From an uncultured Flavobacteriales bacterium (lineage in GTDB: Bacteria > Bacteroidota > Bacteroidia > Flavobacteriales > Crocinitomicaceae), in the NCBI GenBank assembly GCA_946478775.1, contig CAMLDR010000047.1, positions 1-24,819 of the forward strand: a stretch of DNA of 24,819 nucleotides. The letters are read 5' to 3'. The position numbers and the translations under genes are program-made. Shown in pieces: positions 23,470-24,819 of the stretch (its first letter is position 1; each line of letters starts with the position of its first letter). Below the pieces are notes generated by a model that was not told where the DNA came from, did not search any database, and saw only the letters and a program-made list of their open reading frames with translations.

Positions 23470-23510
23470 AATCCGCCAGGCGGATAGTTATCCATCCGCC
23501 TCGGCGGATT
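23470..23510. repeat. Doubled palindrome between the two thioredoxin genes
   Basis: ATCCGCC-A-GGCGGAT (23471-23485) and ATCCGCC-TC-GGCGGAT (23494-23509) are two adjacent palindromes that are direct copies of each other. The outer arms can also pair (AATCCGCC at 23470-23477 with GGCGGATT at 23503-23510) enclosing a second stem, AGGCGGAT with ATCCGCCT. The transcript can therefore fold as two small hairpins or one long one. There is no T-run on the transcribed side, so a role in mRNA stability or processing is likelier than termination. Confidence 0.7.
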
Positions 23511-23513
23511 CGC

Positions 23514-24686
23514 TTATTTTTTTGCAAGTTGTTCTATCAATTTTTGTTCCAATTGTGCGCCTCTTAATCCGATGCCCACAATGTTCCCGTCTCTGTTTAA
23601 CAAAACAGTATGCGGAATTCCCTGAATCCCGTAGGATTGTACCAGTGGAGTTTGCCAGCCCATTAGATCGGAAACATGGTTTTTCCATACTAATCCGTCT
23701 TTGGCGATGGCGCCTTTCCATGCATCCGGGTCCTGATCTAAGGAAACTGAGAATACTTCGAATCCCTGGCTGCGGTATTTTTGGTACATACGGACCACAT
23801 TTGGGTTTTCTTTCCGGCAGGGTGCACACCAGGAAGCCCAGAAATCAACCAGTACAACTTTTCCTTTTAAAGAAGATAAACGCAATTCTGTTCCGGAAGG
23901 ATTTTTCAATGCAATTTCCGGTGCAGCCATTGAACCCGAGTTGAACCGCTCGTAGTTTTGGTATTCTGCATCGATTGCGGCCACTTGCTGAGAGATCATT
24001 CCCGTAATCGGTGAATCCGAATAATTACGTTGAAAGGCACTCTCCATTTTTCGAAGAACCTCCAGGTTTTCAGGATCCCAATTTGCCATACCGCCTTCTG
24101 CCGGCATGATTAAATTAATAAGGATGATATTCACCGGATTTCCGGGATCTTTATTGATTTGATTTTGAGTGAATTTGACGATCGGTTTTTTCAATTGCTC
24201 GAAAACTTCCAATTGTTTTGCTTCATCTTTAATTTTAGGCAGCTGTTCCATTTGCTTTTTAGCAAAATCGCTGAACAATACCATGTATTTCGTTAAAGGC
24301 TTTGCCCATTTGGTTCCTGAAAAAGACGGAGTGATTGCAAATGTTTCCTTGGTAGCATTCAAAACGACCTGGTCGTTGACATCCATTGGAATAACCACTG
24401 CATTTTTCCCGCTTTCTCCCAAAGTCATGGAATAAATTCCCATTCCGGGAATATTTCCGTCCAATTCAAAGTTTCCCGAACCGTCTGTGGTTGTTTGAGC
24501 AACAGAAATGACACCTTGTCCGGATTGTGCTTCCAATTTCAATTTCTGATTGGCTGCACCTTTTATCTGACCTTCAATGTGGAAGTTGTTAGTCAAACCG
24601 GTTTCTTCTTCCGGAGATGTATCTCCACAGGAAGTGAAAAGGAAAACGCCTAAAAAAAAGACAGGTAAAATAGAAAAACGATTCAT
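23514..24686 (-). CDS. TlpA-like thioredoxin-fold lipoprotein with DUF4369-type N-domain (paralog 1)
   Basis: From the ATG at 24686 the protein has 390 residues. MNRFSILPVFFLGVFLFTSC ends in a lipobox, so C20 is probably lipidated. A DUF4369-like beta domain (about 33-125) and a helical linker precede the thioredoxin domain (about 255-390), which carries LVDFWASWCAPCRKENP and the cis-proline segment GIPHTVLLNRDG. This suggests a membrane-attached periplasmic thiol-disulfide reductase. Its ATG shares a base with the gatB stop (TGATG), so it should be translationally coupled. An in-frame TTG at 24689 is possible but unnecessary. The partner cysteine reductant (CcdA/DsbD-like) is not in the window. 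Confidence 0.9.
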   Translation of the reverse strand: MNRFSILPVFFLGVFLFTSCGDTSPEEETGLTNNFHIEGQIKGAANQKLKLEAQSGQGVISVAQTTTDGSGNFELDGNIPGMGIYSMTLGESGKNAVVIPMDVNDQVVLNATKETFAITPSFSGTKWAKPLTKYMVLFSDFAKKQMEQLPKIKDEAKQLEVFEQLKKPIVKFTQNQINKDPGNPVNIILINLIMPAEGGMANWDPENLEVLRKMESAFQRNYSDSPITGMISQQVAAIDAEYQNYERFNSGSMAAPEIALKNPSGTELRLSSLKGKVVLVDFWASWCAPCRKENPNVVRMYQKYRSQGFEVFSVSLDQDPDAWKGAIAKDGLVWKNHVSDLMGWQTPLVQSYGIQGIPHTVLLNRDGNIVGIGLRGAQLEQKLIEQLAKK

Positions 24687-24819
24687 CAAACGGTTTGTAT
24701 TAATTCGCGCAAAAGCGCATTGGTTGTTTTTGGATCAGCTTTACCACCGGAAGCTTTCATGATCTGTCCCATGAAAAATCCGGTTAATTGGTTTTCTCCA
24801 GCTTTAAAACGGGAAACTT
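24686..24819 (-). CDS. gatB: Aspartyl/glutamyl-tRNA amidotransferase subunit B, C-terminal end (partial)
   Basis: The last 43 codons of a gene entering from the right edge. The peptide reads FKAGENQLTGFFMGQIM, then KASGGKADPKTTNALLREL, and ends IQTV. This matches the C-terminal YqeY-like tRNA-binding domain of GatB, whose hallmark is GfFvGqvMkatkGkanP. GatB works with GatA and GatC to convert Glu-tRNA(Gln) or Asp-tRNA(Asn) to the amide. The stop codon overlaps the start of the following lipoprotein gene by one base. The N-terminal kinase domain lies outside the window. Confidence 0.9.
   Translation of the reverse strand, partial: VSRFKAGENQLTGFFMGQIMKASGGKADPKTTNALLRELIQTV

Overview
The window looks like a chromosomal segment of a Bacteroidota species, probably a flavobacterium in the Fluviicola/Crocinitomicaceae neighbourhood. 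The phylum call rests on SprB-type adhesin repeats, a type IX secretion (T9SS) C-terminal sorting domain, a TonB receptor with a carboxypeptidase-regulatory N-domain, DUF4369-TlpA thioredoxins, and promoters of the TTG-N(about 19)-TAnnTTTG type. The genus-level guess is impression only. I saw no prophage, IS element, tRNA, rRNA or CRISPR array.

Layout. Positions 1-1072 (-) hold the 5' part of a secreted adhesin with an N-terminal lamin-tail-like domain and SprB repeats; it runs off the left edge. A 34-codon reading frame at 1350 resembles the first helix of an ECF sigma factor and is probably a gene remnant. It lies against the 3' end of an MsbA-type ABC exporter (1415-3232, -). The exporter and rpmH (3417-3575, +) share a divergent promoter region, and rpmH ends at a strong terminator. 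Next come a TPR sensor histidine kinase and its LuxR-type response regulator (3660-6116), a T9SS-exported ELWxxDGT repeat protein (6198-7871), an OmpA-domain protein (7953-9317) closed by a strong terminator, and a threonine aldolase translationally coupled to an unknown lipoprotein (9517-11198). They are followed by a small acidic unknown protein (11275-11604), a TonB-dependent receptor with a coupled periplasmic helical protein (11690-14497), and a convergent CYTH protein (14543-14995, -).

Positions 15200-20080 (+) form a compact cell-surface or glycan cluster: polysaccharide deacetylase-like protein, FemAB/GNAT-like transferase, FabG-like SDR, membrane-anchored CapD/PglF-type nucleotide-sugar dehydratase, and a hotdog thioesterase. 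The first three genes overlap by 13 and 16 bases. The dehydratase has its own near-consensus promoter, placed so that its first annotated ATG is doubtful. A MORN-repeat protein (20190-21542, +) then converges on a leftward operon in the order gatB (partial) - tlpA-like lipoprotein - tlpA-like protein - lpxH (24819 down to 21583), with 0-1 base junctions at gatB/tlpA and tlpA/lpxH.

Besides genes, the window holds several intergenic elements. Tandem octamers of the form RTCYTAAA lie directly before two start codons (11275 and 20190), each preceded by inverted copies. Two related GGGACG palindromes lie between convergent gene pairs (about 14512 and 21562). A doubled ATCCGCC/GGCGGAT palindrome separates the two thioredoxin paralogs. 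I see no defence or toxin system. The least explained parts are the deacetylase-transferase-SDR trio and the octamer arrays.
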